A stretch of 64,000 bases of DNA from Hyphomicrobiales bacterium (GCA_003963405.1 RXIY01000021.1:1-64000); one strand, 5' to 3'. Counted from the first letter of the stretch, positions 38,547-48,898 are shown. Program-made: numbers and translations. Notes: generated by a model from the letters alone, not told the origin.

Positions 38547-40184
38547 TTAACCTGCGCCGTTGACGGGCTCGGCCTGATTGCGGAAGGCGGCGGCGAACAG
38601 CGCCCGCGTATATTCGTTCTGGGGATGAGCAAACACTTCCTCGGCGGGCCCGGCCTCCACCACTTTTCCGTGCCGCATGACGATGAGCTGGCCTGCGAGC
38701 GCCTTCACGACGCGCAGATCGTGGCTGATGAAGAGATAAGCGAGCGAGCGGCGCCGTTGCAGGTCGCGCAGCAGGTCGATGATCTGCGCCTGCACGGACA
38801 TGTCGAGCGCCGAAGTCGGCTCGTCCAGCACGACGAATTTGGGCTCCAGCACCATGGCGCGGGCGATGGCGATGCGCTGGCGCTGACCGCCCGAGAATTC
38901 ATGCGGATAGCGATCCATCGTCGCCGGATCGAGGCCCGTTTCCTTGAGCGCGCGGGCGACGATCTCGCGCCGTTCGTCGAGCGACAGCTCGGGCCGTTGC
39001 ACGGTGAGGCCCTCGGCGACGATCTCGGCGACCGACATGCGCGGGGAGAGGGAGCCGTAGGGGTCCTGAAACACGATCTGCATGTCGCGTCGCAGCGGAC
39101 GCATCTCGGCGACGCTCTTGCCGTCGATGCGCGAGCCGAGGAAGACGATCGGCCCCTCCGAGCGAATGAGCCGCAGCATGGCGAGTGCGAGCGTCGTCTT
39201 GCCCGAACCGGATTCGCCCACGACGCCGACCGTGCCGCCTGAGCGGACCTTCAAAGTCACGCCGTCCACGGCCTTGATGTAATCCACCGTCCGGCGCATG
39301 AAGCCGCGCTTGATGGGAAACCAGATGCGCAAATCGTCGGCGGAGATGACGACAGGCGCATTCTCGTCCTCGACGATGGGGTCGCCCTTGGGCTCGGCGG
39401 TCAGCAGCGCCCTGGTGTAGGGATGCTGCGGGGCGTTGAAGACCTCGCCCACCTCGCCGCTCTCGACGATGCGGCCCTTTTGCATGACGCAAACCGTATC
39501 GGCGAAGCGGCGCACGAGGTTGAGATCGTGCGTGATGAAGAGGATCGCCATGCCGTAGGTCTGTTGCAGGCGCTCCAGCAAGGCGATGATCTGCGCCTGC
39601 ACCGTCACGTCCAGCGCCGTCGTCGGCTCGTCGGCGATGAGCAGATCGGGCTTGTTGGCGAGCGCCATGGCGATCATCACGCGCTGGCGCTGCCCGCCGG
39701 AAAGCTGATGCGGATAGGCGCCGAGCCGCGCCTCGGGATTGGGAATGCCCACCTCGCCGAGAAGCTCGATCACGCGCGGGCGCGTCGCTTCGCGGCCGCG
39801 CATCCCATGAAGTTCGAGTATCTCGGCGATCTGCTGCTCGATGGTTTGCAGCGGATTGAGCGAAGTCATCGGCTCCTGAAAGACCATGGTGATGCGCGCG
39901 CCGCGGATCGCGCGCAACTGCCGCTCGTTGATCGTAAGCATGTCCGCGCCCGCAAAGAGCGCCTTGCCCGTGGCGAGAGCGCCCGGCGGCAGGAGCCGAA
40001 CGATGGAAAGCGCACTGATCGACTTGCCGGAGCCCGATTCGCCGACGAGCGCGAGCGTCTTCCCGCGTTGGAGCGAGAAGGAGACATTGTCGACCGCAAC
40101 GGTTTCCTTGCCTCCCTGCAGGAAGGAGACGGAGAGATTTTGTACGTCCAGGAGGGGCGTGGCGTGGGTCTTGTCGTCCGTCAC
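38547..40184 (-). CDS. yejF: Peptide ABC transporter, double ATP-binding subunit YejF
   Basis: 545 residues holding two fused ABC domains. The first has Walker A GESGSGKS, signature '[20 protein letters not shown]' and DEPTTALD; the second has GESGSGKTT, '[20 protein letters not shown]' and DEPTSALD. Both are intact. The start is GTG at 40182-40184, overlapping the yejE stop as GTGA. It powers the Yej importer, which takes up peptides including the microcin C antibiotic in E. coli and host peptides in Brucella. It is the last gene in the yejABEF operon. Confidence 0.95.
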   Translation of the reverse strand: MTDDKTHATPLLDVQNLSVSFLQGGKETVAVDNVSFSLQRGKTLALVGESGSGKSISALSIVRLLPPGALATGKALFAGADMLTINERQLRAIRGARITMVFQEPMTSLNPLQTIEQQIAEILELHGMRGREATRPRVIELLGEVGIPNPEARLGAYPHQLSGGQRQRVMIAMALANKPDLLIADEPTTALDVTVQAQIIALLERLQQTYGMAILFITHDLNLVRRFADTVCVMQKGRIVESGEVGEVFNAPQHPYTRALLTAEPKGDPIVEDENAPVVISADDLRIWFPIKRGFMRRTVDYIKAVDGVTLKVRSGGTVGVVGESGSGKTTLALAMLRLIRSEGPIVFLGSRIDGKSVAEMRPLRRDMQIVFQDPYGSLSPRMSVAEIVAEGLTVQRPELSLDERREIVARALKETGLDPATMDRYPHEFSGGQRQRIAIARAMVLEPKFVVLDEPTSALDMSVQAQIIDLLRDLQRRRSLAYLFISHDLRVVKALAGQLIVMRHGKVVEAGPAEEVFAHPQNEYTRALFAAAFRNQAEPVNGAG

Positions 40185-41347
40185 CGGAAATTCTTTCTCG
40201 GATCGAAAGCGTCGCGAACGGCCTCGCCGACGAAGACGAGAAGCGACAGCATCAGCGCAATGATGGCGAAGCCTGTCAGCCCCAGCCAGGGCGCCTGGAG
40301 GTTGGACTTGCCCTGAAGCAGCAACTCGCCGAGCGATGGCGAGCCCGGCGGCAGACCAAAGCCGAGAAAGTCGAGCGCGGTCAGCGTCGTGATCGACGAG
40401 TTGAGGATGAAGGGCAGGAAGGTGAGCGTCGCCACCGTGGCGTTGGGCAGCAGGTGCTTGAGGATGATGCGGAAATTCGTCAGGCCCAGCGCCCGCGCGG
40501 CGTTCACATATTCGAAATTGCGGGCGCGCAGGAATTCCGCTCGAACGACGTGAACGAGAGACACCCAGGAAAAGAGCAGCAGAATGCCGAGCAGCACGAA
40601 AAAGCCCGGCGTCAGGAAAGATGAAATGATGATGAGCAGATAGAGCTGCGGCAGCGAGGACCACACCTCGATGAAACGCTGGAACACGAGGTCGACGCGC
40701 CCGCCGAAATATCCCTGCACCGCGCCTGCCGCGACGCCGACGACCGACGAAATGCTCGCGAGAATGAGGCCGAAAAGGACGGAGATGCGGAAGCCATAAA
40801 GAAGGCGCGCGACCACGTCGCGGCCCTGATCGTCCGTGCCGAGCCAGTTCCATTCAATGTCCGCGCAGCCCCGGTTCGGCTCGCCGGGCTTGATGAGCTT
40901 GGCCGCCGCCGCCTCGCATTGCGCCTTCGTCAGCAGCCATGTCGGCGGCGACGGCGCGGGCGTGGGGAGGTCGAGATTATGCGTGTCGTAAGAGTAGCGG
41001 ATCGGCGGCCACAGCATCCAGCCATGGGCTCTGATCTCGTTCTCGATCGTCGGATCGCGGTAATCCGTGCGCGCCAGGAAGCCGCCGAACTTCTCCTCCG
41101 GATAGGAGACGAAAGCAGGGAAGAGCAGCTCGCCCTTGTACCAGGCGAGAATGGGACGGTCATTGGCGAGGATATTGGACAGAAGCGACATGACGAAGAG
41201 CGTCATGAAGATCCAGAAGGACCAGTAGCCGCGCCGGTTGGCCTTGAAATTGGCGAGGCGGCGCTGATCGAGCGGCGACAGGCGCAGGAGCCCGCTGCGG
41301 ACGATTGGAGGCGCGAGCCGCGCGCCCGCGTCGGTTACGGCGTCCAT
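40181..41347 (-). CDS. yejE: Peptide ABC transporter permease YejE
   Basis: 388 residues. A first span near 45-65 is followed by a periplasmic loop of about 100 residues with 'WNWLGTDDQGRDVVARLLYG', the OppC-type signature. Then a five-span permease domain with the EAA loop 'RNFEYVNAARALGLTNFRII'. It begins two bases after yejB. The partner permease is YejB and the ATPase YejF. Confidence 0.95.
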   Translation of the reverse strand: MDAVTDAGARLAPPIVRSGLLRLSPLDQRRLANFKANRRGYWSFWIFMTLFVMSLLSNILANDRPILAWYKGELLFPAFVSYPEEKFGGFLARTDYRDPTIENEIRAHGWMLWPPIRYSYDTHNLDLPTPAPSPPTWLLTKAQCEAAAAKLIKPGEPNRGCADIEWNWLGTDDQGRDVVARLLYGFRISVLFGLILASISSVVGVAAGAVQGYFGGRVDLVFQRFIEVWSSLPQLYLLIIISSFLTPGFFVLLGILLLFSWVSLVHVVRAEFLRARNFEYVNAARALGLTNFRIILKHLLPNATVATLTFLPFILNSSITTLTALDFLGFGLPPGSPSLGELLLQGKSNLQAPWLGLTGFAIIALMLSLLVFVGEAVRDAFDPRKNFR

Positions 41348-41349
41348 CT

Positions 41350-42462
41350 CTAGACCTCGCGCGTTTCGAAATCGATCCGCGGATCGATCCAGGTATAGGT
41401 CAGGTCGGACAGAAGATTCACCACCAGGCCCACGAGGGCGAAAATATAGAGATTGGCGAAGACCACCGGATAATCGCGGTTGACGATGCTCTCGAATGAG
41501 AGATAGCCGAGGCCATCGAGCGAGAAGATGGTTTCGATCAGCACCGAGCCGGTCAGGAAGGCGTGAACGAAGGCGCCCGGAAAGCCCGCGATGACGATGA
41601 GCATCGCGTTGCGGAAGACGTGGCCGTAGAGAACCTGAGTCTCGGTCAGGCCCTTCATGCGCGCCGTCTGCACATATTGCTTGCGGATCTCATCAAGGAA
41701 GGAATTCTTGGTCAGAAAGGTCTGCGTCGCGAAGGCGCCGAGCGTCAGGGCGCTGACGGGCAGAACGATGTGCCAGAGATAATCCTTCACCTTGCCAAAC
41801 AGCGTGAGCTGGTCGAAATCATCGGAGGTCAGGCCGCGCAGGGGGAAAATCTGCCAGAATGAGCCCCCCGCGAAGAGCACGATCAGCAGCATGGCGAAAA
41901 GAAAGCTCGGAATGGCGTAGCCGACGATCACGACATTCGATGTCCACATATCGAAGCGGCTGCCGTCGCGCACGGCCTTGGCGATGCCGAGCGGGATCGA
42001 GATCAGATAGGAAAACAGCGTCATCCAAAGGCCGAGCGACATGGAGACGGGAAGCTTCTCGCCGATCAGCTTGATTACGCTCTCGTCACGAAAATAGCTG
42101 CGGCCGAAATCGAACATGGCGTAGTTCTTGACCATCAGCAGAAACCGCTCCCAGGCCGGCTTGTCGAAGCCGAACTGCTTTTCGAGTTCTGCGATGAATT
42201 TCGGGTCGAGCCCCTGCGCGCCACGATATTTGGAGGCGCTTTCCGCCGCCATGGGCCCGGTCTGCGACGCCGCACCCTGGCCGACGTCGCCACCGCCGCC
42301 GGAAAACCGCCCCGTCGCGCCAACGTCGAAGCCCTGAAGCTGCGCGATGATGCGCTCGACCGGTCCACCGGGCGCGAACTGGATGATGACGAAGGAAATG
42401 AGCATGATGCCGAGGATCGTCGGGATCATCAGCAGCACCCGGCGGGCAATATAGGCTCCCAT
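41350..42462 (-). CDS. yejB: Peptide ABC transporter permease YejB
   Basis: 370 residues starting 'MGAYIARRVLLMIPTILGIM', as in OppB/DppB permeases. It has about six membrane spans and the EAA loop 'QYVQTARMKGLTETQVLYGH'. An extended periplasmic loop after the first span includes 'GRFSGGGGDVGQGAASQTGP', a Gly-rich stretch seen in YejB but not in DppB. It starts three bases after yejA ends. Confidence 0.95.
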   Translation of the reverse strand: MGAYIARRVLLMIPTILGIMLISFVIIQFAPGGPVERIIAQLQGFDVGATGRFSGGGGDVGQGAASQTGPMAAESASKYRGAQGLDPKFIAELEKQFGFDKPAWERFLLMVKNYAMFDFGRSYFRDESVIKLIGEKLPVSMSLGLWMTLFSYLISIPLGIAKAVRDGSRFDMWTSNVVIVGYAIPSFLFAMLLIVLFAGGSFWQIFPLRGLTSDDFDQLTLFGKVKDYLWHIVLPVSALTLGAFATQTFLTKNSFLDEIRKQYVQTARMKGLTETQVLYGHVFRNAMLIVIAGFPGAFVHAFLTGSVLIETIFSLDGLGYLSFESIVNRDYPVVFANLYIFALVGLVVNLLSDLTYTWIDPRIDFETREV

Positions 42463-42465
42463 GCG

Positions 42466-44364
42466 TCAGCGCCCCGTGAAGTTGATCTTGCGGGCCTTTT
42501 CCTCGTCCCACCACCAGGTCCAGAGCACGCCCGTGTCGAATTTGGGCGGCCGCTCCGGCTGGCCGAAGAGATCCCAATAGGCGTAGCGGTGCACCGGATT
42601 GTACCAATGCGGCACCCAGTAACGCTGCGAGCGCAGCGCCCGGTCGAGCGCGCGGCAGCAGGTCACGAGCTCCTCGCGCGAATTCGCCTGTAGCGCCTTG
42701 TCCACGAGCGCGTCCACCGCCGGATGCGAAATCCCCGCGAGATTGCGCGAACCGTTCACATTGGCGGTCTGCGAGCTGAAATAGGCGCGAAGCTCCTCGC
42801 CGGGATTCCACGCCATCATCATAACGTCGTGAACCACGTCGAAATCGAAATCCTCGAGCCGCTTCTTGTATTGCGCGGCGTCGACGATGCGGATGCGGGC
42901 GGTCACGCCGAGAAGCTTGAGGTTCTTGATGAAGGGCTGCGTGTGGCGCTCGAAGACGTTCGAATTGTCGAGGAACTCGAACTCGAGCGGCGTCCCGTCC
43001 GGCAGGCGCAGAACGCCATCCTTGCGGGTGCAGCCGGCGGCGATGAAGAGATCGTTCGCCTTTTTGAGCATGGCGCGATCCTGCCCCGAGCCGTCCGAGA
43101 CGGGCGACGTGAAGGGCTCGCCGAAGACCTCGGCCGGCAGTTGGTCCCGCCAGGGCTCGAGCAGCGCCTTTTCGGCCTCGCTCGGCAGGCCCCGCGCCGC
43201 GAGTTCCGAATTCTCGAAATAGGACGAGATGCGCTTGTAGGCGTCATACATCAGATTGCGGCTCGTCCATTCGTAATCGAAGGCGTAGCCAATCGCCTCG
43301 CGCACGCGCGGGTCCCTGAAGATTTTCTTGCGCGTGTTGAACATCCAGCCCTGGATGTTGGGGATGTTGTTGTTGGGCATGGTCGCGCGCTTGACGCGTC
43401 CGTCCTTGAAGGCCGGAAAATCATAGCCCGTCGACCAGACGCGGGCGATGTTCTCCTCGCGCTCGGTGAAGGCGCCGGCCTTGAACGCCTCGAAGGCGAC
43501 CTGCGAATCGCCGAAATATTCGAAGCGGACGACATCGAAATTGCCCTGTCCCTTCGCGATCGGCAGGTCCTTCGCCCAATAGTCGGGCACGCGCTGGAAG
43601 GCGACGTAGCGGCCCTGTTCGAACTGCCCGACCTTGTAGGGACCGGAGCCGAGCGGCGGCTCGAGCGTCGTCGTCTCGAAGTCCCGGTCCTTGTAATAGG
43701 CGCGGGAGAAGATGGGCTGGCTCACGACATTGAGCGGCAAATCGCGCGTGCGGCCGGGCGCGAATTTCACGACGAGGACGTCGTCGGCCTCCGCCGTCGC
43801 GCTCTCGAGATCGCGCAGCATCTGGCTGATGACCGGATGCCCCTTGGACTTGAGAATATTGAGCGAGAAGGCCGCGTCATGCGCCGTAAGCGGCGAGCCG
43901 TCGTGAAAACGCGCCTCCTTGCGGAGCAGAAACGTGTAGGTGAGCTTGTCGGGGGATATGCGCACCTTCTTCGCGACGAGGCCGTAATAGGCGTCGCGCT
44001 CGTCGAGGCTCTGGTTCATCAGCGTGTCGAAGACGAGCGACATGCCTGTCGCGGGATTGCCGCGCAGCACATAGGCGTTGAACGTATCGAAGGTCGGGCT
44101 CGCCGGCGAGAGCGCAAGCGTGCCGCCCTTGGGCGCGTTCGGGTTCACATAGCCGAAAAATTTGAAATCCTCCGGCTCGGCCAGATCGCCGAAAGTCGAG
44201 AGGCCGTGGCTCTCGGTCTCGCCGGGCGCGGGGGCGACGGCGGTCGCCGCCTTTGCGCCATCCTTGGCCCAGGAGGGCCGTACGAAAGCAGCCGCGGCGC
44301 CGAGCGCCCCGACGCGAATCAGGCGGCGGCGGGAGAGCGGATAGACGAAGGGATGTTCAGCCAA
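42466..44364 (-). CDS. yejA: Peptide-binding protein YejA (SBP family 5)
   Basis: 632 residues. The N-terminus reads 'PLSRRRLIRVGALGAAAAFV', a twin-arginine-type signal that would export a folded protein. The mature part is a family-5 extracellular solute-binding protein with 'FGYVNPNAPKGGTLALSPAS' and 'TYTFLLRKEARFHDGSPLTA'. It captures oligopeptides in the periplasm for YejBEF. The apparent start is TTG at 44362-44364. It is the first gene of the operon; a 370-bp gap upstream should hold the promoter. Confidence 0.94.
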   Translation of the reverse strand: MAEHPFVYPLSRRRLIRVGALGAAAAFVRPSWAKDGAKAATAVAPAPGETESHGLSTFGDLAEPEDFKFFGYVNPNAPKGGTLALSPASPTFDTFNAYVLRGNPATGMSLVFDTLMNQSLDERDAYYGLVAKKVRISPDKLTYTFLLRKEARFHDGSPLTAHDAAFSLNILKSKGHPVISQMLRDLESATAEADDVLVVKFAPGRTRDLPLNVVSQPIFSRAYYKDRDFETTTLEPPLGSGPYKVGQFEQGRYVAFQRVPDYWAKDLPIAKGQGNFDVVRFEYFGDSQVAFEAFKAGAFTEREENIARVWSTGYDFPAFKDGRVKRATMPNNNIPNIQGWMFNTRKKIFRDPRVREAIGYAFDYEWTSRNLMYDAYKRISSYFENSELAARGLPSEAEKALLEPWRDQLPAEVFGEPFTSPVSDGSGQDRAMLKKANDLFIAAGCTRKDGVLRLPDGTPLEFEFLDNSNVFERHTQPFIKNLKLLGVTARIRIVDAAQYKKRLEDFDFDVVHDVMMMAWNPGEELRAYFSSQTANVNGSRNLAGISHPAVDALVDKALQANSREELVTCCRALDRALRSQRYWVPHWYNPVHRYAYWDLFGQPERPPKFDTGVLWTWWWDEEKARKINFTGR

Positions 44365-44734
44365 AAAAACGACCTCGAGGCAGGGGAGGGCGGCGGTCGC
44401 CGCGCAGCCTATGGTTCCCTTAAGATTATGTCGGTTTTTGGCGACTTGCCAGTGGGTTTGCGCAAGGTTCGTAGAGGGCGCTCAGGCTGCGACGCGTCTG
44501 GCTGCTCGCCCCTTTCGCGATGCGTCGGGTCAGTTCGCGGGCGGCGCAAGCAGTCGTGAGCGGCGACAAGCCGCTCGCGTAAGAGCTGTTCCCAACGCGA
44601 CGGGCTCGATCGACGCCCGGGTCATGGGCGCCTTGTTGGAGGTCGCTCTCCCCACCGGCTAACCACATTCGCCGATTGCCGTTGCGCGGCACAATGGCGC
44701 AGCTTAAGTCTCGCGGACTGGTAGGGATCATCCG
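44365..44734. other. Intergenic region between divergent yejA and flippase genes
   Basis: 370 bases between two genes transcribed away from each other, so both promoters must lie here. A ten-letter-spaced pair of consensus boxes could not be found with confidence. The short open frames inside have arginine-rich, family-less translations and I regard them as noise. Confidence 0.4.
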
Positions 44735-46114
44735 ATGCACGAGCGCCTCTCGACTTTGACAGGCTGGCTGAAATCACGACCGGCTGCGGCGGCTGTCGGC
44801 GGCATGTCGATCAGGGCCGGCGGCGCGCTGATGACGCTCGCTCTTTTCACTCTTGCGGCGCGCGCGATGACCGCCGACGAGTTCGGCCGCCTTGCCATCT
44901 GGTTCAACGCCATCGGATTTCTTGCAGTCGCCGCTGTCTTTGGACAAGACACGCTCATCGCGCGCTCATTCGGCGAATATGCTGGCGGAAACGATTATGC
45001 GCGGGCGTGGGGCGCCTACCGCTTCGGATGGTTGCTGACGCTGCTCTCGGGCGCCGTTTTCGTCGCAGGCATGATCGTTTTGACCCCGCTTCTTTTTACC
45101 GGCGTGTCGCAGACCGCGGTGCTGGCTGGCGCATTTTTCCTGCTCACACAAACGATCCTGCATTACTCGTCTCATTCGACCCGACCCATCGCTGGCTTCG
45201 TGGCCTCCGAGATCTCACGCGAGCTGATCTGGCGCGGTCTGCTGCTCCTCGTGATGGTCTGGTCGGTCTTCCATCACGATCTCACGCTCGCCGGGTTTTT
45301 CGGCGCCGCCGCCGTGGGTCAAGTTTTCTCCCTGGCGTTCGCGTTGATTTTTGTGCGGCGTGTCTATCGCATGCATGCAGTTCCGGCGACGAGCTGCTCT
45401 GACTGGCGCAAATGGCTCGCTCGCAGCTTTCCGATGTGGCAGTCGGCGGTGCTCGAAGCCGCGAGCATGTATTTCGACGTCATGCTGATCGGCTATGTCG
45501 CGTCGTCGGCCGCGGCAGGAGACTATTTCGCGGCGGCCCGCATCGCCAATGTCTTCCTCATGGCGATGTCGGGGCTCAACACCGTCACGATGGCGCGAAG
45601 CGCCAATCTCTATTTTTCCGGCCAGACATCCAGGCTCCAGGAAATGCTGCGGTCGATCGCGCTGCTGTCGATTGCGATGCTCGCTCCGCTTTGGCTCCTC
45701 ATTCTCTTTTTTGGCGGAAGTCTGTTGACCGTTTTCGGGGGACGCTATGCGGCCGATTATGCGACTCTCATCATCCTTGCGACCGGGTGCTTCCTGATGT
45801 CCGCCTGCGGTTCGGCGCCGGTGGTGTTGCTGACGACAGGCCAGGAAAAGCTCTATTCGCGGGTCATGGGCGTTGCGACCATCGCGCGGGTCGCGCTGAC
45901 CGCGCTTCTCGCCTGGCTTTTCGGGGCGCCTGGCGCCGCCTTGGGCTGGGCGCTGATCAATGTGCCGCTCTTCGTACTGCTTTCGGTGGTCTGCCGTCGC
46001 GAGACCGGCGTCGATCCCTCGATCATCAGCCTTATCGCGCCCCTGCGCACAAGTTTGCGTGCGGGTTTGCATGGCGCGGCCAGGCCTGCCGGGAGCAATC
46101 GCACGCCCGGCTGA
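44735..46114 (+). CDS. Polysaccharide flippase-like membrane protein (Wzx type)
   Basis: 459 residues with about twelve hydrophobic spans. The N-terminus is 'GGMSIRAGGALMTLALFTLA' followed by ARAMTADEFGRLAIWF, as in MATE/Wzx-like exporters (polysaccharide_synt family). These move lipid-linked repeat units across the inner membrane. The nearby converging glycosyltransferases and the polymerase/chain-length genes at 29-34 kb suggest one split exopolysaccharide pathway. It converges with the gene at 46118, which starts its stop codon three bases away. Confidence 0.82.
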   Translation: MHERLSTLTGWLKSRPAAAAVGGMSIRAGGALMTLALFTLAARAMTADEFGRLAIWFNAIGFLAVAAVFGQDTLIARSFGEYAGGNDYARAWGAYRFGWLLTLLSGAVFVAGMIVLTPLLFTGVSQTAVLAGAFFLLTQTILHYSSHSTRPIAGFVASEISRELIWRGLLLLVMVWSVFHHDLTLAGFFGAAAVGQVFSLAFALIFVRRVYRMHAVPATSCSDWRKWLARSFPMWQSAVLEAASMYFDVMLIGYVASSAAAGDYFAAARIANVFLMAMSGLNTVTMARSANLYFSGQTSRLQEMLRSIALLSIAMLAPLWLLILFFGGSLLTVFGGRYAADYATLIILATGCFLMSACGSAPVVLLTTGQEKLYSRVMGVATIARVALTALLAWLFGAPGAALGWALINVPLFVLLSVVCRRETGVDPSIISLIAPLRTSLRAGLHGAARPAGSNRTPG

Positions 46115-46117
46115 TCT

Positions 46118-47647
46118 TCACTTACCCGCCAGCCCGACGCTCGGCACACGATCGTCGATGCGCCGTCTCACGAGCCGGCGCAGGGGCAGGCTTTTCGGCG
46201 CCAGTATCGCGCCATCGATACATTCGAGTCGGCCAAAACGGTTGAGCGTATGCAGGCGCCCGCCGGGCCATGGCGCGCCAGGCGCCATGCGGCTGACCGG
46301 GGACTGCTGGAAAGTCTCGGGATCGAGACGGTCAATGCGCATGATCGACAGCGCCTTGCCATATCCTTTGGCGCAATCCTGCGCGGGGCGGTAGAGTCCG
46401 TGCGACGTTGTGACGACGGCGCCGGCGGGCCGCGCGAAGCGGGAATCTATGAGAACCGGCGAGAGCGCATGCGGTCGCCACGGACCGAAAAGGCTGCTGG
46501 CGTGGTGGATGGCCAGCGTATCGGAATAACCGCCATAGCCGTCGCGCACCACCGAGGTCATCCAGTAGCGCCCGCCATGTTGAAAGATCGTGGCGTCCGC
46601 GGCCTCGATCGTGTCGAGGAGCCTTGCGACGGGCTCCCAGCGATCCGGGAATCTCACGCAGCGATAGAGCGTGACGGCGCCCGACGCCGAGGCTTCCGGG
46701 ACCATGTAGAGGACGCCGCCCTCCTCGATGAGAAAGGGGTAGGAAAGATGCCACGGCTCCGACAGTGCGGTTACGGCCTCCCCGGTCGGGCCGTTCGGAC
46801 CGAAGGGCTGAAAACGGATCGACCCTTTTCCGCTGCGATAGTCCATCGACTCGAAAAAGACGCCCATACTCCCGCGCCACTCGATGGGAAAGGGATCGGC
46901 GGCGAAGCCCATGCCACTGTCGTAGAGAGGCGTCCAGGCGGGTCCCGCGAGCGTTCCCGTCTCGAGCGCGCCTGGACCGTCGTTGTAGCGCCACCCGACG
47001 CGCCAGTGGGGCGAATGGCAGCACAGGTGAAAAACTGCGCTCGCGGCGTGACGCGCAATCGACTTTGCGAAATAGCGGAACTGCGTCGGCGGACGACGCT
47101 GGATCGACGAATGACGCGGCGTCGAGGGGCCAGGATGCGCGATCGCCTGTTCGATCAGGAAGGAGATCCGCGAATAGACGGCGTCCAGACAATTGGTCAG
47201 GAAGGGCTCGCATTCGAAGGAGGGGAGGCCTTCCGCGACGATGCCGCCGGCGACCGCGTCCTCGACGGCAAGCGTCGGCGCGGCACCTGAGAGGATCGCA
47301 TCGACAGCCGCCTGATCGGTGTCGAATCCATCATAGAGCGGACGCAACGCTCTTGCGGCGCGGGTCACATCCGTCTTGCCTGTCAGGTCGATGATGATGT
47401 CGGCGTCGCCATCGTCGCCTGGATGCGGAGGCGCCGGGAGTCGATCACAAAGAGCCGGTCGGTCGCGCCGCAGAATCAGGCGCTCCAGCGTGAGAAGCTG
47501 TGTGATCGAGGCGGGCTCGTCGTCCGCCTGCAGGTCGAACCGGAAAGCGATTTCTGCGTCGGGCCAGCGTTTCGCGAGCCTTTCCCGTAGTCGTTGCTGC
47601 CAGCGCATGAATCGCGCCGGCGAGACGACGATGAGAATGCGCGTCAT
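46118..47647 (-). CDS. Two-domain glycan enzyme candidate: formyltransferase-like N-terminus and beta-propeller C-terminus
   Basis: 509 residues. The first 200 begin MTRILIVVSPARF and contain 'DADIIIDLTGKTDVTRAARA', resembling a Rossmann-type/formyltransferase-like domain. The second part has repeated propeller blades with WHLSYPFLIEEGGVLYMVPE and 'FQHGGRYWMTSVVRDGYGGY', like the family-43-type five-bladed propeller linked in plants to glucosamine inositolphosphorylceramide transferase N-termini. Bacterial members sit in surface-polysaccharide loci, as here, but their reaction is unclear. The ATG at 47645-47647 overlaps the stop of the upstream glycosyltransferase as ATGA. Confidence 0.6.
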   Translation of the reverse strand: MTRILIVVSPARFMRWQQRLRERLAKRWPDAEIAFRFDLQADDEPASITQLLTLERLILRRDRPALCDRLPAPPHPGDDGDADIIIDLTGKTDVTRAARALRPLYDGFDTDQAAVDAILSGAAPTLAVEDAVAGGIVAEGLPSFECEPFLTNCLDAVYSRISFLIEQAIAHPGPSTPRHSSIQRRPPTQFRYFAKSIARHAASAVFHLCCHSPHWRVGWRYNDGPGALETGTLAGPAWTPLYDSGMGFAADPFPIEWRGSMGVFFESMDYRSGKGSIRFQPFGPNGPTGEAVTALSEPWHLSYPFLIEEGGVLYMVPEASASGAVTLYRCVRFPDRWEPVARLLDTIEAADATIFQHGGRYWMTSVVRDGYGGYSDTLAIHHASSLFGPWRPHALSPVLIDSRFARPAGAVVTTSHGLYRPAQDCAKGYGKALSIMRIDRLDPETFQQSPVSRMAPGAPWPGGRLHTLNRFGRLECIDGAILAPKSLPLRRLVRRRIDDRVPSVGLAGK

Positions 47648-48762
47648 GCCGATTCCATAAGTGCGAGATACTGGTCGATCATTCGATCGAGCGGAAACCG
47701 CTGGCAGAGCCGCCGCCCGGCCCCCGTGAGAGAGTCGCTCAAAGCGCCGTCTTTCAGAACGCGCTCGACCGCGTGGGCAAAAGCCCTTGTGTCCCTCGCA
47801 TCGACGAAGAGTGCGCAACTGGCGTCGTCGATGGAAAGCACGTCGCGCAGAACAGGGAGATCATTGGCGACGACGGGGAGGCCCGCCTGGGCGGCTTCGA
47901 CCGGCGCGAGGCCGAAGCTCTCGGCGGCGCTCGGAAAAACGAAACAATCAAGCGCTGCGAGGAAAGCGCCCATCCGGCTGGCGTCGAGCTCGCCGAGAAA
48001 ATGCACGCGGTCGGAGACGCCAAGAGAAAGCGCCACGCCGCGCAGCCGCTCGAGATCGGCGCCCTGACCGGCGAGAGCGAGATGCTGGCCGGCGTTTTCC
48101 GCGAGCAGGCCGATGGCGAGATCGAGCTGTTTGAGCGGGTGGAGCCGCGCGGCGCAGCCGAGCAGAACCGCGTCCTGCGGCAGGCCGAGACGGCCGCGCG
48201 CCTCGGCCTTGGAGAGGTTCGAGGATTTGTCCAGAAAGCCGTGCTCGATATGCGCCAGGCGCCTGGCGTAGGGCGCGGGATAGGCGCGATAGGCCGCTTC
48301 CGTCTGCGCGGAATTCACGACGATTTTGTCATAGGCCCCGAGCGTTCCGAGAATTCTGTCGATGCGGGCGACGGCGCGCGGGATGACCTCGGGTGCGGAA
48401 AGCTGATTGGCGATGACGGTTTGCACGCCCGATAGTTTTGCGACCGGCGCGGCGATGATGTTCCCGTAATGCTGAAGGGTGACGACGACGGCCGGGTCGG
48501 CGCGGCGCAGCTCCGAGTAGAGCGCCGAGAGCAGCTTCAGCACACTGACGGGCGAAGCGGGGCGTTCGCGCGCGCAGAAGAAGACGTTGCTCTCGTCGTC
48601 GAAACTGTCGGTGCGGCGGTAGAAGAAAATCTGCCGCGTGCGCCAGCCCCGCTTTTCGAAGCCCGTGGCGAGTTGCCGCGCGATCTCCTGCGCGCCTGCG
48701 TTCTCCGCCTGCGTTTGGACGATGGCGACGGTTCTTTCTTTTCTTTCTTTTTTGGACGTCAA
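47644..48762 (-). CDS. Glycosyltransferase family 4-like
   Basis: 372 residues with a GT-B fold. The N-terminal domain has 'VAIVQTQAENAGAQEIARQL' (nucleotide-sugar acceptor loop), and the C-terminal domain has 'LLGCAARLHPLKQLDLAIGL' then 'FVFPSAAESFGLAPVEAAQA', with the E-x7-E motif typical of retaining GT4 enzymes. No ATG exists between the family's natural start and the divergent gabD gene. TTG at 48760-48762 is the best candidate. The first codons lie in a purine tract (AAAAAAGAAAGAAAAGAAAG on the minus strand). It is coupled to the next gene by an ATGA overlap. Confidence 0.85.
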   Translation of the reverse strand: MTSKKERKERTVAIVQTQAENAGAQEIARQLATGFEKRGWRTRQIFFYRRTDSFDDESNVFFCARERPASPVSVLKLLSALYSELRRADPAVVVTLQHYGNIIAAPVAKLSGVQTVIANQLSAPEVIPRAVARIDRILGTLGAYDKIVVNSAQTEAAYRAYPAPYARRLAHIEHGFLDKSSNLSKAEARGRLGLPQDAVLLGCAARLHPLKQLDLAIGLLAENAGQHLALAGQGADLERLRGVALSLGVSDRVHFLGELDASRMGAFLAALDCFVFPSAAESFGLAPVEAAQAGLPVVANDLPVLRDVLSIDDASCALFVDARDTRAFAHAVERVLKDGALSDSLTGAGRRLCQRFPLDRMIDQYLALMESA

Positions 48763-48898
48763 TCGCCGCTCTTCTATCTGACATGAGGCGGGGCGCCTGG
48801 GTTGAGCTTGACTGTAAGGCGGAGAGATAAATTCTTCCTGAAACGGCGTAAGGTGAGCTTGCCAGGGCCCTGGGCCGGAAGACCGGATCGCAAACACC

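Noticed and set aside
42724-44559. A 611-residue plus-strand open frame antisense to yejA
   Set aside because: The minus-strand protein is a clear solute-binding protein with signal peptide. The antisense translation is low-complexity in Arg, Glu and Gly.
44411-44740. Short open frames in the yejA-flippase gap
   Set aside because: No ribosome site, poor codon use, no family; the gap is needed for two divergent promoters.
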